From: Congeria kusceri
Lineage: Eukaryota; Mollusca; Bivalvia; Myida; Dreissenidae
Assembly (NCBI GenBank): GCA_027627225.1
Contig: CM051034.1
Location: 50,414,081-50,478,080, forward strand
Direction of reading: 5' to 3'
Length of the DNA: 64,000 bases
The position numbers and the translations under genes were made by a program. The notes under the pieces were generated by a model. That model saw only the letters and a program-made list of their open reading frames with translations. It did no database searches and was not told where the DNA came from. Shown here piece after piece: positions 11,059-22,689 of the stretch. Positions within the stretch are counted from its first letter, which is position 1, and each line of letters starts with the position of its first letter.

Positions 11059-11115
11059 TCTTCTTTGCCGTATTCTTCAAGAAACTTGGGGTTCCTTTTG
11101 AATAGGAAAAATTTT
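11059..11115 (-). CDS. ABLIM: Candidate cassette exon E, 57 bp
   Basis: The acceptor 'ccatcttctttttcag' and donor 'gtaaga' are both strong. The 57 bases are a multiple of three. In the phase set by exon D (phase 1) they read NFSYSKGTPSFLKNTAKK with a Glu split codon in front and exit in phase 1, compatible with the microexon or with exon G. A second frame is also open (KFFLFKRNPKFLEEYGKE) but would need phase-2 neighbours; the phase-0 frame has a TGA. Symmetric phase and small size suggest an alternatively used exon. The main doubt is that a 57-bp open segment between two good splice sites can arise by chance in 64 kb. Confidence 0.58.
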
Positions 11116-11213
11116 CTGAAAAAGAAGATGGAATGTTTTGGACTTGGGAGGCATGGATATTTCATGATAAACAAAGAACTACTCTTGATTTATAACCATT
11201 AGATATCAAACAA

Positions 11214-11250
11214 GAAGGTCACAATGGCCCTATTTCGCTCACCTGATGGT
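11214..11250. repeat. Left-end fragment of a tandem-core element
   Basis: 'ggtcacaatggccctatttc' followed by 'gctcacctga' resembles the left end of the element at 24480 ('gggccatgatggccc..gctcacctgaga'). Confidence 0.5.
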
Positions 11251-11816
11251 AAGAAAAGAGTGACAGTTGTAGCTAGTGATGATCGGAAAAAATCGATTAG
11301 CGGTGTGTACATTTATTTCAATGTCGATTATTGGTGTCACAGTTACAAAATTGATCATCGGTTCGACATTCATTTTGAATAGTTTCACAGTTTTTGCATG
11401 TTCAATTTACTTGTTCTATAATTGTTTTTTATGTTCACAAATGTTCGAGCATCAACCGGTTTTGTAAATAAAAGTTATGTTATTGAAATTATTGCTTATT
11501 TGTTTACAATCATTATTAATGCACAAACGAAACACACAAACATCCATATTTAAGTATTTTGTGTGCGTTAAAAAAAGAGAAATATGTATAATACAATATA
11601 ACATTCGAAACTGATTATAATGGGTAAAACAGGGACCTATAAAAACATCACAATCAGCTACGAGTTTTTATAGGTCACTGGGTAAAATCGCATCGGAAGT
11701 GCCAACCGATTCCAACGTCATGATGTATTGCAATTTCAAACCGATGACCCAACACTAGTTGTAGCCCATGGGAACTTGATAGAGAGAGACACCTTACGAA
11801 CATTTCAGTAAAATTA

Positions 11817-12581
11817 CCGTAAATTCTCGCATATAAGCCGCACTTTTTTAATCCGAAAATTGTATCATTTTTTCGGTGCGCCTTATACGCGAATATAAGC
11901 AAAAACTCCTAGCGTTTCTATTATAAATATCATTCGTAGTATTTTGGCCACCATTTTCATTTTCAATAGATGCTTGATCGACGTCACTAAGACGCTTATA
12001 AATGGATAAGCAAATATTCGTACCCGATACGTTTCATGATGTTTTATATTGGGATTGTTTAAAAATATAATATATAGTTCTAATTTTGTGTGTTTTATAT
12101 TTTATTTCTTAATTTTACGCAATTAAAATATATGTGCAATAATACAGAATGCATAAGAAATAAGAACCAGGGTCAAACGAACTGCAGAGTAAACACCACT
12201 TGACAAACTACTTCACACCTTTTGTATTACTCTGCAAACAATAACCACGGTGTCATTGATGATACTTGCAGAACTCTATGTGTTTGTCAAACAAACAATA
12301 AGCGCTTATGGTGTAATTAAAGGTGTTGACACTGAGACTTCTCAACACCTCTCAATACAGCAAAAATACATTTAGTGTAATGTATCCACGTTTGTAGATA
12401 GCGATTTTCATGACAAAAATATTTTCGGTGTTTATAAACAATGAACGCAAAATTAAAGATTTTGATGCGTTACGAAGCATTTAGAAGCTTTTTAATCGCA
12501 TAATTTTTTTTCCACAAACTACGACCAGAATTTTTAGGTGCGTCTTATACGCGGGGGTGTCCTATACGCGAGAATTTACGG
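11817..12581. mobile_element. TA-flanked TIR element 'ccgtaaattctcgc', 765 bp
   Basis: The left end 'ccgtaaattctcgcatataa' matches the reverse complement of the right end, 'ccgtaaattctcgcgtatag'. TA dinucleotides flank both sides (11815-11816 and 12582-12583), as in Tc1/mariner-type insertion. No transposase frame is present. It lies in the 1.5-kb intron between exons D and E. Confidence 0.75.
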
Positions 12582-12650
12582 TATATTGAAATCCAGCCAA
12601 TGGGTTTTGTGAAGATTTTTTTCACATGGTAATAGTATAATGTGTAATAC

Positions 12651-12795
12651 CTGGTCTAATGAACTGGTTGACATTGTTCTTCACTTTCGGCTCCGAGAGC
12701 GTGCGGCCTCGGTAGTTTCGTGAGCCGCTCTTCAGGTAGCTCTGGTTGTAGAACTTCCCATAATTCACCTCCAGTTTCTTCTCGTAAGAGGAATC
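12651..12795 (-). CDS. ABLIM: abLIM-like exon D: Tyr-rich 145-bp exon with RGRTLSEP
   Basis: The acceptor 'ttaatttttccag' and donor 'gtatta' bound 48 open codons plus one base (phase 0 in, 1 out). The product starts DSSYEKKLEVNYGKFYNQSY and continues through RGRTLSEPKV to end VNQFIRP. It holds five Tyr and many Lys/Arg. RGRTLSEP fits both an R-x-R-x-x-S basophilic-kinase consensus and an R-x-x-S-x-P 14-3-3 mode-1-like site; both are motif inferences. GC content is far above the flanking intron, and a (TCA)n-rich tract lies just upstream at about 12810-12895. Coding nature is very likely; assignment to abLIM is by phase chain and position. Confidence 0.87.
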
Positions 12796-12809
12796 CTGGA
12801 AAAATTAAT

Positions 12810-12895
12810 AGCAAAATTAGCATCGCTGTTGTCATCAAAATCACTATTATCAACGTCATCGTCGTCATCATCATCACTATCATCATCACACTCTA
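12810..12895. repeat. Imperfect (TCA)n tract
   Basis: 'gtcatcatcatcactatcat' and related triplets lie about 15 bases beyond the exon D acceptor, on its intron side. Confidence 0.75.
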
Positions 12896-12956
12896 TAACA
12901 ACTAATTTGTGAAAGAGAATGATGGCCCAAAGCGCTCAACTGAGAACTGGTACAGA

Positions 12957-13784
12957 CTAGAATTGTCACATGAGTGACGGATATACCCCCACAATATGGC
13001 CTTGTCACAAAACTATGGCATCCATTAGAAAGAAATGGACAGAGAGAGAATGCTTTAATTTGTGAATGGTCAACAGTGTATTTGGAAAAATTTAATTTCA
13101 ATAGGAGCCATAACTGTCAACATTTAGTGGTTTGTAACCTAGGTTGAACTTGATCTGTATTTTATGATGTTACACCTATGTACCAAAAATAATTTTAAAA
13201 TGAGAAGCCTTTCATGAGTTATTCTCGATGTTTTTTGGGAATTAAAGTCCAAAAGGGGGACCATAACTGTGTCAAAATTTAGTGGTTTGTAACCATAGTC
13301 GAACCTGACCTGTATTTTGTGATGCTACACATGTGTACCAATAATTTTGAAATATGTCAAGCCATTGATGAGTTACCGTCAGGAAACCATGTTTTTAGAG
13401 AATATAAGTCAAATAAAGGGCCATAACTCTGTCAAAATTTAGTGTTTTGTAACCAAAGTCGAACTTGACCCGTAATTTTTTATGCTACACATGTATACCA
13501 AGAATTATTTGAATACATTAAGCCATTCTTGAGTTATCGTCCAGAAATCATGTTTTTAGGGAATTTAAAGTCAAAAAGTGGCCATAACTCTGTCAAAATT
13601 TAGTGGTTTATAACCAACATCAAACTTGACCTGTATTCTATGATGTTACACATGTGTACCATTAATTATTTGAATATGTCAAGCCTTTCTTGAGTTATCA
13701 TCCGGAAACCAAAAACCAACAGACCGACGGACCGACAAGCTCACTCCTATATACCCCCCCTAAACTTCGTTTGTGGGGGTATAA
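12957..13784. mobile_element. Nested insertion, 828 bp, with four ~155-bp units
   Basis: The paralogous sequence at 24520-24535 reads 'ctggtacagatgaagacc' uninterrupted; here the same site is split after 'ctggtacaga' and resumes at 'tgaagac'. The insert begins 'ctagaattgtcacatgagtg', contains units starting 'gccataactgtgtcaaaatt' near 13107, 13260, 13421 and 13580, then 'cagaccgacggaccgacaag', and ends 'cgtttgtgggggtataa'. There is no target duplication beyond one ambiguous base, and insertion lies between A and T. Confidence 0.75.
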
Positions 13785-14329
13785 TGAAGACTATACTATT
13801 GTGACAGGTTTGAAAATTAGGTATTCGAACGATACGCAAAGGGGGATAAGATCAATTTTTATTTCAAACATCGGTTAGTGCAATGGGCTAACTAAAGTAC
13901 GAGTTGGGTAGTGGATGTGCGTTTTTTTGCTAACAGTTCTCAAATCATTATTCGCAATATTCTTACCTGATCCTTTTTCATTATGTCAGTGACAATTCTG
14001 GAAAATGCAGAAACAGCAGATTTTGATTTCTTTTTCACAGACAGTTTGGAGAACTAGTTGCAATGCGATAATTGCGATGGCTGTGCTATAAGTTCATGTT
14101 TTGCTTTTTCTTTGATAATTTTCTGTCCAGTGATGATAAATGATGTCAATCCAGGCTCTGAAGCCATCTTATCCATGTTGCATGATCAAATAACTGCATA
14201 AAAGGTTTGCAACTGTTGGAAATCAAATTTTATCAATCAATTTTTATGGTCATATGCAATCTGTGTAAGTTTGGTCAACATTGAATAAACTAGACATGTG
14301 TCTGTAGGACAAGGAAGCCCCCACATTCC

Positions 14330-15380
14330 GCTGTTGTCACAAAACTCTGCTAATGTTGGAAAAAATGCACCAAAATACCCAGGTGCACAAGTTCACATGC
14401 TGATTAATATGTTTATAAAGTTCCATCAATCTAGCAATAATACTATTTGAGTTACACGCGACACAAGTCCAAAAATGTCATTTTTTACTAAAAAAAGGGC
14501 CATAACTCCGCTGATGTCCAAAAAAACTGCACCAAAATACCCAGGTGCACAAGTTCACATGTTGATCAATATGTATATAAAGTTTCATCACTGTAGCAGT
14601 AATACTTTTTGAGTTATGTGTGACACAAGTCCAAAAATGTCATTTTTTGCTAAAAAAGGGCCATAACTCCACTGACGTCTGAAAAAACTGCACCAAAATA
14701 CCCAGATGCACAAGTTCACATGCTGATTAATAAGTTTATAAAGTTCCATCAATCTAGCAATAATACTATTTGAGTTACACGCGACACAAGTCCAAAAATG
14801 TCATTGTTTGCTAAAAAGGGCCATAACTCTGCTGATGTCAAAAAAAAAACTGCACCAAAATACCTAGGTGTACATGTTCACGTAATGCTTTTTGAGTTAT
14901 GTGCAACACAAGTCCAAAAATGTCATTGTTGCTAAAAAAGAGCTATAACTCCACTGACGTCTGAAAAAATGCACCAAAATACCCAGGTGCACATGTTCAC
15001 ATGCTGATTAATATGTTCATAAAGTTTCATCACTCTAGCAATAATACTTTTTGAGCTACACGCGACACAAGTCGAAAAATGTCATTTTTTGCTACAAAAG
15101 GGGGCATAGCTCCGCTGATGTCAGAAAAAAACTGCACCAAAATACCCAGGTGCACAAGTTCACATGCTGATTAAAATGTTTGTAAAGTTTCATCACTCTT
15201 AGCAGCAATACTTTTAGAGTTACGCGCGACACAAGTCCAAAAATATCATTTGTTGCTAAAAAAAGGCCATAACTCCGCTGAACCAAAATACCTAGGTGCA
15301 CAAGCCCCAATGCCCATGAATATGCTTATAAAGTTTCATCACTCTAGCAGTTATACTTTTTGAGTTATGCGCGACACAAA
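14330..15380. repeat. ~160-bp tandem core, six units
   Basis: 'gggccataactcc' recurs near 14498, 14659, 14818, 14941, 15104 and 15268. Units carry 'actgcaccaaaatacccagg' and 'acacaagtccaaaaatgtca'. Confidence 0.88.
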
Positions 15381-15456
15381 AATCCGACAGATGGACGGAC
15401 TGACGGACGGACGAAGGGCAAATCTATATGCACTACGTGCTCAGGTGAGCTAAAAA

Positions 15457-15900
15457 GTATTATCTGAACTGAAGTCTTCCAGTTTTCATAAACATTTTGA
15501 ACATGCCAAAGAGCTCATAAGTTTGAAAACAACATTCATAGTCAGTTTAAATTTTGTTGATAATGAGGGGATCAACCATTTATTGTAAATAGGGGGAATC
15601 TTGGTTTTCTGTTTACAAACACGCTGTAGTCGTCTGCAATTTAAATCGTTTATTTTACCTGTATCGATTAGTCCATGTTTATAACAGTTTTCACTTGCAT
15701 TTTTACGGACTGTAGTCACCATCATTATCATGATGAACAACAACTTATTTGTGAAATCTGACTTTCAGCACAAAGTTAAGTAATTTGATTGTCCACGTTT
15801 TAGCAAACTGAAAGGTATTTTCTGAATTAAAGCAATCAAGTTTTCATAAACATTTTAACATGCCAAATCAAATCTAAATATAGAACAATTCTTAGTCATC
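15457..15900. other. Intron sequence, no supported feature
   Basis: A 51-bp open segment near 15660-15710 has a 'gtaaaa' donor but is phase 1-1 and has no pyrimidine tract, so it cannot sit between exons C and D. Confidence 0.45.
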
Positions 15901-15949
15901 AAAACTATCATCATCATCATCAACACCACCATGATACCATCTTCAAAAT

Positions 15950-16330
15950 AAAATGATAATAATAATAATCATCATCATCACCATCATCATCATAACACAA
16001 CCATCGTCAACTACCTATCAAGGGAAAATTAATAATCATTATCATCATCATCACCATCATCATCATAACACAACCATCGTCAACTACCTATCAAGGGAAA
16101 ATTAATAATCATTATCATCATTATCACCATCATCGTCATAACACAACCATCGTCAACTACCTATCAAGGGAAAATTAATAATCATTATCATCATCATCAC
16201 CATCATCATCATAACACAACCATCGTCAACTACCTATCAAGGGAAAATTAATAATCATTATCATCATCATCACCATCATCATCATAACACAACCATCGTC
16301 AACTACCTATCAAGGGAAAATTAACAATCA
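15950..16330. repeat. 73-bp tandem array with embedded (ATC)n
   Basis: 'ccatcgtcaactacctatca' starts at 16001, 16074, 16147, 16220 and 16293, exactly 73 bases apart. Each unit carries a variable 'atcatcatcatcacc' stretch. Confidence 0.92.
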
Positions 16331-16556
16331 TTATAATTGCCATTATTGCTTTATATTCTCCACCATTCTTGAAATTGATCAAAACATGTTGTTAAAAAAA
16401 AAAAAAGAATAAGTAAATAACAAGCATCTTCAAGCAGAAAAAAATACACAGCATGCAATTGCTCAGAAAAAGAAAGATGAAATTGTGTTTGATGGTTCGC
16501 AACATGCATTGTGCAGATACAATGGAGATTTTTTTATGGATATTGTTTACATGTAA

Positions 16557-17578
16557 TGCTAGGTTCCCACTATTGTGCGATCAGACACGAACGCCATGAT
16601 CGGCCACTCGTAGCTGATCGCGGTATTTTCTTAGATTTCCGGCTTTGATACGATGTGTTGCGAGTCTATAAGTTTTGATACGATGCTTTGCGCTCTCTTG
16701 CGATCTGGTCACGGTCTGTAAATTTCATGTGTCACGATCTGATCTGCCGTTTAGATACAATTACATACGTTCCGTAGGGATTGTTTCAATCCAGTCCACG
16801 ATCGGGTCTCAATCTGACACGATCATCACGATCAGGTTCCCCAAATTAGGATGTTCTAGTACGTACAGATAAGTTCCGATACGCTTATCACGAATCAATG
16901 TGCTCCTATACGATAGGATACTATTGTGGTTGCGATGTCTTTCATGATCATGATCGATCGCGATGTTTTTCATGATCATGATCGATGGAGATCCGGCCGC
17001 ATAACTTGTGTGGCAATTGGTCATGAAATTATTTCTACGGCCATTCACCCCCTACCTCTGATTCAAGTAGGGCACTTAGTACTGGTAAACCAGTTTTCCC
17101 AGGAAAAGTGTGAGTAGCTAAACTGACCGCCGTTATGACTGAAATACTGTTGAATACGGCGAAAAATCCAAACAAACAAACAATAAAACAATGATCGATG
17201 GAGATAATGATTGGATGTAAATACGACTGGATGTAAATATTGACGTCATTGTCTCTTGACATAGCAACACATCCTAACAGAGAGTGGTGTTTTTTCTTGT
17301 CTACGATTGATCCTGATCACCACGATTTGGATGCAATGACTAGATATGATTTGTCGCGCTTTGTTACGATGCAATAAGATCTGATACGATGATCCTGATG
17401 GACAATTAATCGCAGTTGATCATGGTAAGCGTAGCGAATTTTAAGCCGTTCAACATTTTTCTACAATTTACACCATTGCCACGACTGACCTTAAGATCTG
17501 ATAGGATCACCACGATTGGTCCACGATTAAGACCACAATTTCAATCGTGATGCAAATCGTGATAGTGGGAACCTAGCA
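16557..17578. mobile_element. TIR element 'tgctaggttcccac', TAA duplication, 1.02 kb
   Basis: The left end 'tgctaggttcccactattgt' matches the reverse complement of the right end, 'tgctaggttcccactatcac'. TAA flanks both sides (16554-16556 and 17579-17581), which suits PIF/Harbinger-like elements. The interior is rich in 'gatcatgatcgatcgcgatg'-type GATC palindromes and hosts a SINE at 16993-17190. No transposase. Confidence 0.8.
16993..17190 (+). mobile_element. SINE family A, 5'-truncated, 15-bp target duplication
   Basis: 'atgatcgatggagat' is repeated exactly at 16978-16992 and 17191-17205. The body matches the reverse complement of the copies at 43378 and 58333 ('cataacttgtgtggc', 'cctctgattcaagtaggg') and ends in the tail 'ccaaacaaacaaacaata'. 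It lacks the tRNA-like head, as expected for incomplete reverse transcription. Confidence 0.88.
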
Positions 17579-17581
17579 TAA

Positions 17582-18740
17582 ACAAACAACACGTAGCAAA
17601 CATTTATTAGATAACTTCCTTAAATTTTACTTAATGTTTAAAGGGGAAAATATTGCGGATCATTTAATTAAAGTCTATTCACATCCATAAACCCACTTCC
17701 AACTAAATTTGTTCGGTTATTGATTTATTTTTTATGGGATTTTTTGTACAAATATCTGATGCAGGGATACACACTGAATTTTTATGATGAATCAAAGATA
17801 AAATGAATAGCCCATCATACAGTAATTGGATGGTAGGATTTGAAATTGCTCTGGGCTACATTAACATCAACAGTTTTACCAGGATGCACAGCCAACCTGT
17901 GAAATTGAATAGACGGGGAATATATCTGAACAAATGACATCAATACATTTATTTGCATTAAATTCGCATGTAATCTAAGTATGGGGTTTGAAGCCATTCA
18001 ATCTTAATTGCATGCCTGACCACTGCAATTTAACGGTCTGGTATTGGTCATTATTCTACCTTGTAATTATGTGGGCTTTGCTTGAATTTGATTTGAATAA
18101 CTTAACTGATATTGGTATTTTAAAACAGCTGAATGCTTGAAATGAAAATAAGACATTTCTTTAGTGCATTTTCCTTTCTGCTATATAGATGATGAAAAAA
18201 ATGGTTAAAGCATGCAGAATCTAAACAGGTAAAGTTTCTTAAAATATTCAATTATCCATTTCCAGGACAGTTGCAGCGCACCTTATAATGAACCGATGGC
18301 TAATTCTATATTGACGCCAAAAATGAACAAATATCTTTCCCAACAGCTCTAATAATAAGCATAGGCAGATTTCGAGAGGCGAGGGGGGGGGGGGGAGGCA
18401 ACGGAAGAGGCGCACACCCCTTCTAAAATTATCCAACATTCAATTTCAAATATACCGTTCATTACATTGCCAATGATATGTTCTTCAATTTATTGTTCAG
18501 TTCTGTGCCAGTCTTCACATTAATTGTTTTAATCCACTAGCCCGAATCTTTATCATAGTAATCTGGTGAAATGTCCACTAGCCCAACTATATACATTTCT
18601 GAATTTCTACTAGCCCAAATTACATTTCACTAGCCCCGGGCTGTCAGGCTAGTGGTTAGTGTGAAAACAGCTTTGCTATTTTGATTCAGCCAGTGGGTTC
18701 TACTAATTTTTGTGGATATTGCATCTTTCCGATATCTATC
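17582..18740. other. Intron sequence with short G-run
   Basis: A G-rich run lies at about 18379-18397, and degenerate 'ctagcccgaat..t' repeats lie at about 18535-18650. No gene is seen. Confidence 0.45.
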
Positions 18741-18769
18741 CCAACATGTAGAGACCAAATGCAGTTTGA

Positions 18770-18940
18770 GGCCACGGTGCTGTAGTGTATATGGTGTCTG
18801 CCTAGCGATCGGAAGGTTCCAGGTTCGATCCCCACTCTGAGAGACACCAAGTACTGTTTCTACCCAGGAAATGGACTCGAGAGTGTCTCAATAAGCCTTA
18901 GGCTTACATGCAATCAAGCTAAAATAAATAGGTTTAAACT
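18770..18940 (+). mobile_element. tRNA-derived SINE family B, 13-bp target duplication
   Basis: 'aaatgcagtttga' is repeated at 18757-18769 and 18941-18953. The element begins 'ggccacggtgctgtagtgta' with B-box-like 'ggttccaggttcgatcccca' and ends in an A/T-rich tail, 'aagctaaaataaatagg'. Confidence 0.82.
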
Positions 18941-18953
18941 AAATGCAGTTTGA

Positions 18954-20544
18954 TGGCTGTTACTGAATATGTCAGCCCCCCACCCCCCACCACCCACTCC
19001 CCCTCTAACTCAAAATCTGGTATCCATGCCTGATAAGCAATTTTCAAATGTAATGTGAAGTGATTTTTTTTAAATGAAATATTCCCTATTGCCCTGAATA
19101 TACACAGAGTCAGTATGATATATTCATTAAACATACAACATCCCCATCATTTAATTCATACGATCATCAAATGAATATTCAAAAAAAAATATTTCAAATA
19201 GAAAATAATATAACCAGTCCAAAACTGTATAAATTAAAAATGATATTAGAGCAGTCTGTATTTTACACTCATGCACGTGATTGGTGAAAAGTTTTCTATA
19301 CCTTATATAAGTAGCAAAGCAAACACAAGAAATTTAAATTTGGAAGATTGAAATTGAAATTTGGAAGATTCAATTCAAGTTTTGAGATTTAAGTATGCCA
19401 AGATATTCACAGCTATTCATTTCCAGTGTCTGCTCCACTCCCCCAACCCAACCCTTATCAAATGTGTGAATGCAATCCCAGAATTCAGACAGGAAATGGG
19501 AAACTCTCCTGCCCAGAGCAGTGCCAAATATCCCCAATAATTATTCCAGTGATTTCCTGAGCATTATATGGTGCCAATAAATAGTTGATACTGCTAATGT
19601 AAACTCCTTGCAAACCTGCTTTTACCAAACACTTCAATATGTTGGCACACATTACACTGAGTAAACAAATCACTCAAGTTACTTCCCTTGGTCATAAATT
19701 TGTCATTAATAACAGAGTGTTCATATAAAATTGAATTGCTGGCAGAACATTTTCCAGAATGGGTGTTTGATTATAAATCAAGGCCATTTTTAAAGCAAGG
19801 AAAGTGCCTTTTAGTTGATAGTGAAACCAGGTCAGACATTTTCCAGAATGTGTGTTAGATATATTCAAAATTATTTTCACAGCAGGAGAAAAAGAGCCAT
19901 TTTTCACAAAATGATAACAAATGCAGGTTCACAAAATGATAACAAATGCAGGTTTTCTTATCAAAATTAGAATAATTTCAACAGCGTTTGAGATAGTCAA
20001 CACCTTTTTATACAGCTAAGTGCCATTAAGCACCAAATATTGGCAAATTCAGACTTCCATAAGAAATAAAGATGGTTTTATTAAAATCTTAAGAGGTAAG
20101 AACGACAGTCAAGATCTTAATATCTTAAAATGTTCACAGTATGTAGAATATCCAAGTTGAAGGAATGCTGGTACCAAAAGTTCAACAACTGACACCATAC
20201 CGAACCAGCTATATTCAGAGAACATATTGATCCTAGACTGGCTGGCTGATATTTATGGATGTAGGGTGATATGAGGTCATATGCTGGGGCAGATAATATT
20301 CTTGCTAAAGTCTCTTGAATGTAGAGCTTACACAAGTACCTGTAGGCAGTCTGTGCATAGAAAATGAAAAGATCTGGTCAATATTTTTACTTGATGTAAT
20401 TGTCTTAAGATAAATGTGTCTTTGTTTTCTGTGACTTAATTAATATATTAGCAAGTATAATAGCAAATACCGTATATTTTGAAATCCATGGATATTCAAC
20501 ATTTATGTCTTAACCAGCCCAGAGGGACACAGTGAGTCAGAGCA
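18954..20544. other. Intron sequence with small duplications
   Basis: A C-rich run lies at 18977-19002. A 25-bp direct repeat ('ttcacaaaatgataacaaat' plus 'gcagg') is duplicated at about 19904-19953. 'cattttccagaatg.gtgtt' occurs twice about 100 bp apart near 19750 and 19840. No exon. Confidence 0.5.
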
Positions 20545-20564
20545 GGGGGTGGGGTGGGGTGGGG
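20545..20564 (+). other. Potential G-quadruplex
   Basis: Four G runs (5, 4, 4, 4) are separated by single T, the tightest loop arrangement for a G-quadruplex. It would form on the non-template strand relative to plus, i.e. within the C-rich strand of the minus-strand transcript's gene, so it would be in the DNA rather than the abLIM pre-mRNA. Confidence 0.6.
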
Positions 20565-22600
20565 TGTCAAAAGGAGCAGCATACATGATACAGTATGGCA
20601 GAGCCAGGGGTGTGATTTTGGAAACACCTCAGGTGAGGAAAATACCCTACCCCCCTTACTGGGTTCACCAAAACTTGTCACTTTTAAGTAGATCCAATAT
20701 ATCAGAACTATTTGTTAAACAATCTTGGCATTCAAAAGGAGGAAATCAACTGAAAGGAGGAGAAATCACACCCCTGAGAGCCTATTCTATTGCCCTCCAC
20801 TTCTCTGACCAACAAAATGTATCCTCTTCATGATTTTGATTTATAAGAGCTTCTGATCCTGTCTTTGTACTTCAGAAAGTTGAAACACAAACAGTATTGG
20901 AAACTTTTTACCCTGACAGAGTTAGGGATATTTTTAAAGACCATTAAGATAATATGTTCTAAACTTACATGTTTTTAACTGCCAACATAATGTAGGCTAA
21001 ATGAAAACCAGTATAATCATGTAACAATATTCACATTCAGTTCTTTATGATAATTAGGTAGCATGTATGAATTATACATACATTCAAACTTTTAGCGATG
21101 AGTATGATAGCTAGACTTTGTCATATGTTAACATTCCTATTATGTTTACTGCAGAAACAAGAAATGTCTTTTAAAAAAGACAATTGGAGTTGACATGAAT
21201 AATGAGATATCATTTTACCCTAGACATAATACAAGAGGGCCAAGATGATCGGTTACGTGGCTTCTCAGACCCCAGATTTTTCGGTCCCCGCCTAGACAAG
21301 GCGACTTCTCGGACCCCATATTTTTTGAGCACCCTAAGAAAACCTCTCATATCCCAAAATTAATGTGTGATTAATTCAATAATTATTAATATTTGTACCG
21401 TGAATAAACCGATCATACCGCCCCATGTTTTCACCAGTGAAACATGAATAACCTAAATAATTTACGTTAACATCATTATTATATAAATTTGTCAGCCAAA
21501 TTTAACAAATTAACAATGTACGAAAAAATAATTGCGGGAATGAATGAAAATTATTCTGTATCAGACGCGTATAGTTATTCTTAAGTTATATACCCTACAT
21601 TCATCATGGAAGTTATCTACGCATAATACATACACATTTCCAAGTCAGTTAATCATTTATACTGTGTATCCTTCTGAAAAGCAATCTTCAGAGAACATTC
21701 AGCACATTTGAAATAATGATGACTTCCATTTTTGATAACACAAACATAAAATTTACATAAAATTTCATTAGACTATGGCGATTTAAAATTATATTTGGTA
21801 GGAATATGATGTATCAAGGGTTTCTCTGTATAATTGGTATTGCAAATAATGTATTAATTCTACGAAAATGAACTAAAAGTAACATGAATAACAGTTCGAC
21901 GTATTCCGTTACTTATTTCACCACATTTTATTTATTGTGATATATCTTTTTATAGGTTGATTGACATCTACTGGAGAAGTTGATAGAAATGTGCAATTCT
22001 ATTTAATTCTGAATAGAACGCAACCACCACTCAATTTCAAATTAACATGCACAGTAAGTTTATAAATATAAATTCCCCATTTATTGAAATATTCGCTCTT
22101 ATGATTCTCTGGACGCTAACTGATGCATGTATATAATAACAGCTATACACCGGCAGCTAAACGCGCACTAATTTTAAATTGATCATAAGTGTGTTGAACT
22201 CGCTAGAATAAATTGTTATTTATAGAGCGTGCCGCTAGGCTAAACAAAACAGTGGATTAATTCTGAGAACGAATATAATATTCTGTTCTTGACATACAAT
22301 GAGAAAATATGTTCATACTTGTGTTCAGTTCTAGAGTGTATGTCGAAGATAAGAAGATATGATTATAACTTTATTTTAAACGCTTATGTAAACAATCATG
22401 TACATTTTAATCCCCAAAAGTATGCAACAGTTGTTGGTATACATTAAACCATTGTTGTAAGTTTGCATTCCCTAAGAATAGAAAATGTGCAGAATTCTAT
22501 TGGCATTCAATTTTCCAGCTGTATAATTATCACAAGAAATCTAGGTCAAAAATGATCTTAGACAGCTACTCCCATAAATATTCATAATAAACCCTTCTCA
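20565..22600. other. Intron sequence; one left-end repeat fragment
   Basis: 'aagagggccaagatgatcgg' at about 21231 resembles the left end of the tandem-core elements, followed by 'cttctcagacccc' and 'cttctcggacccc' half-repeats. The remainder is AT-rich without features. Confidence 0.4.
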
Positions 22601-22689
22601 GAGTGATGCTTATCTTGTCATAGCTTGAACATTTCCAGAGACTACAATAAAAACAGGGCAGAAAATGTTACAAGACTGGCATTGGTAAT

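Larger units (their letters stand above)
12915..15456. mobile_element. Tandem-core element copy 1 (split by an 828-bp insertion)
   Basis: The left end (12919-12956, 'gatggcccaaagcgctcaac') continues after an insertion at 13785 and is about 90% identical to 24481-25030 over ~530 bp. It then has six ~160-bp units (see 14330-15380), ends with 'gatggacggactgacggacg' and finally 'gctcaggtgagctaaaaa'. No coding frame is maintained. The organisation (conserved left flank, tandem core, GACGG tail, conserved right end) matches pearl-type elements. Confidence 0.75.

Noticed and set aside
15655..15710. 51-bp minus-strand exon candidate (frame RKNASENCYKHGLIDTG)
   Set aside because: It is phase 1-1 between exons that need phase 0, and its acceptor lacks a pyrimidine tract.
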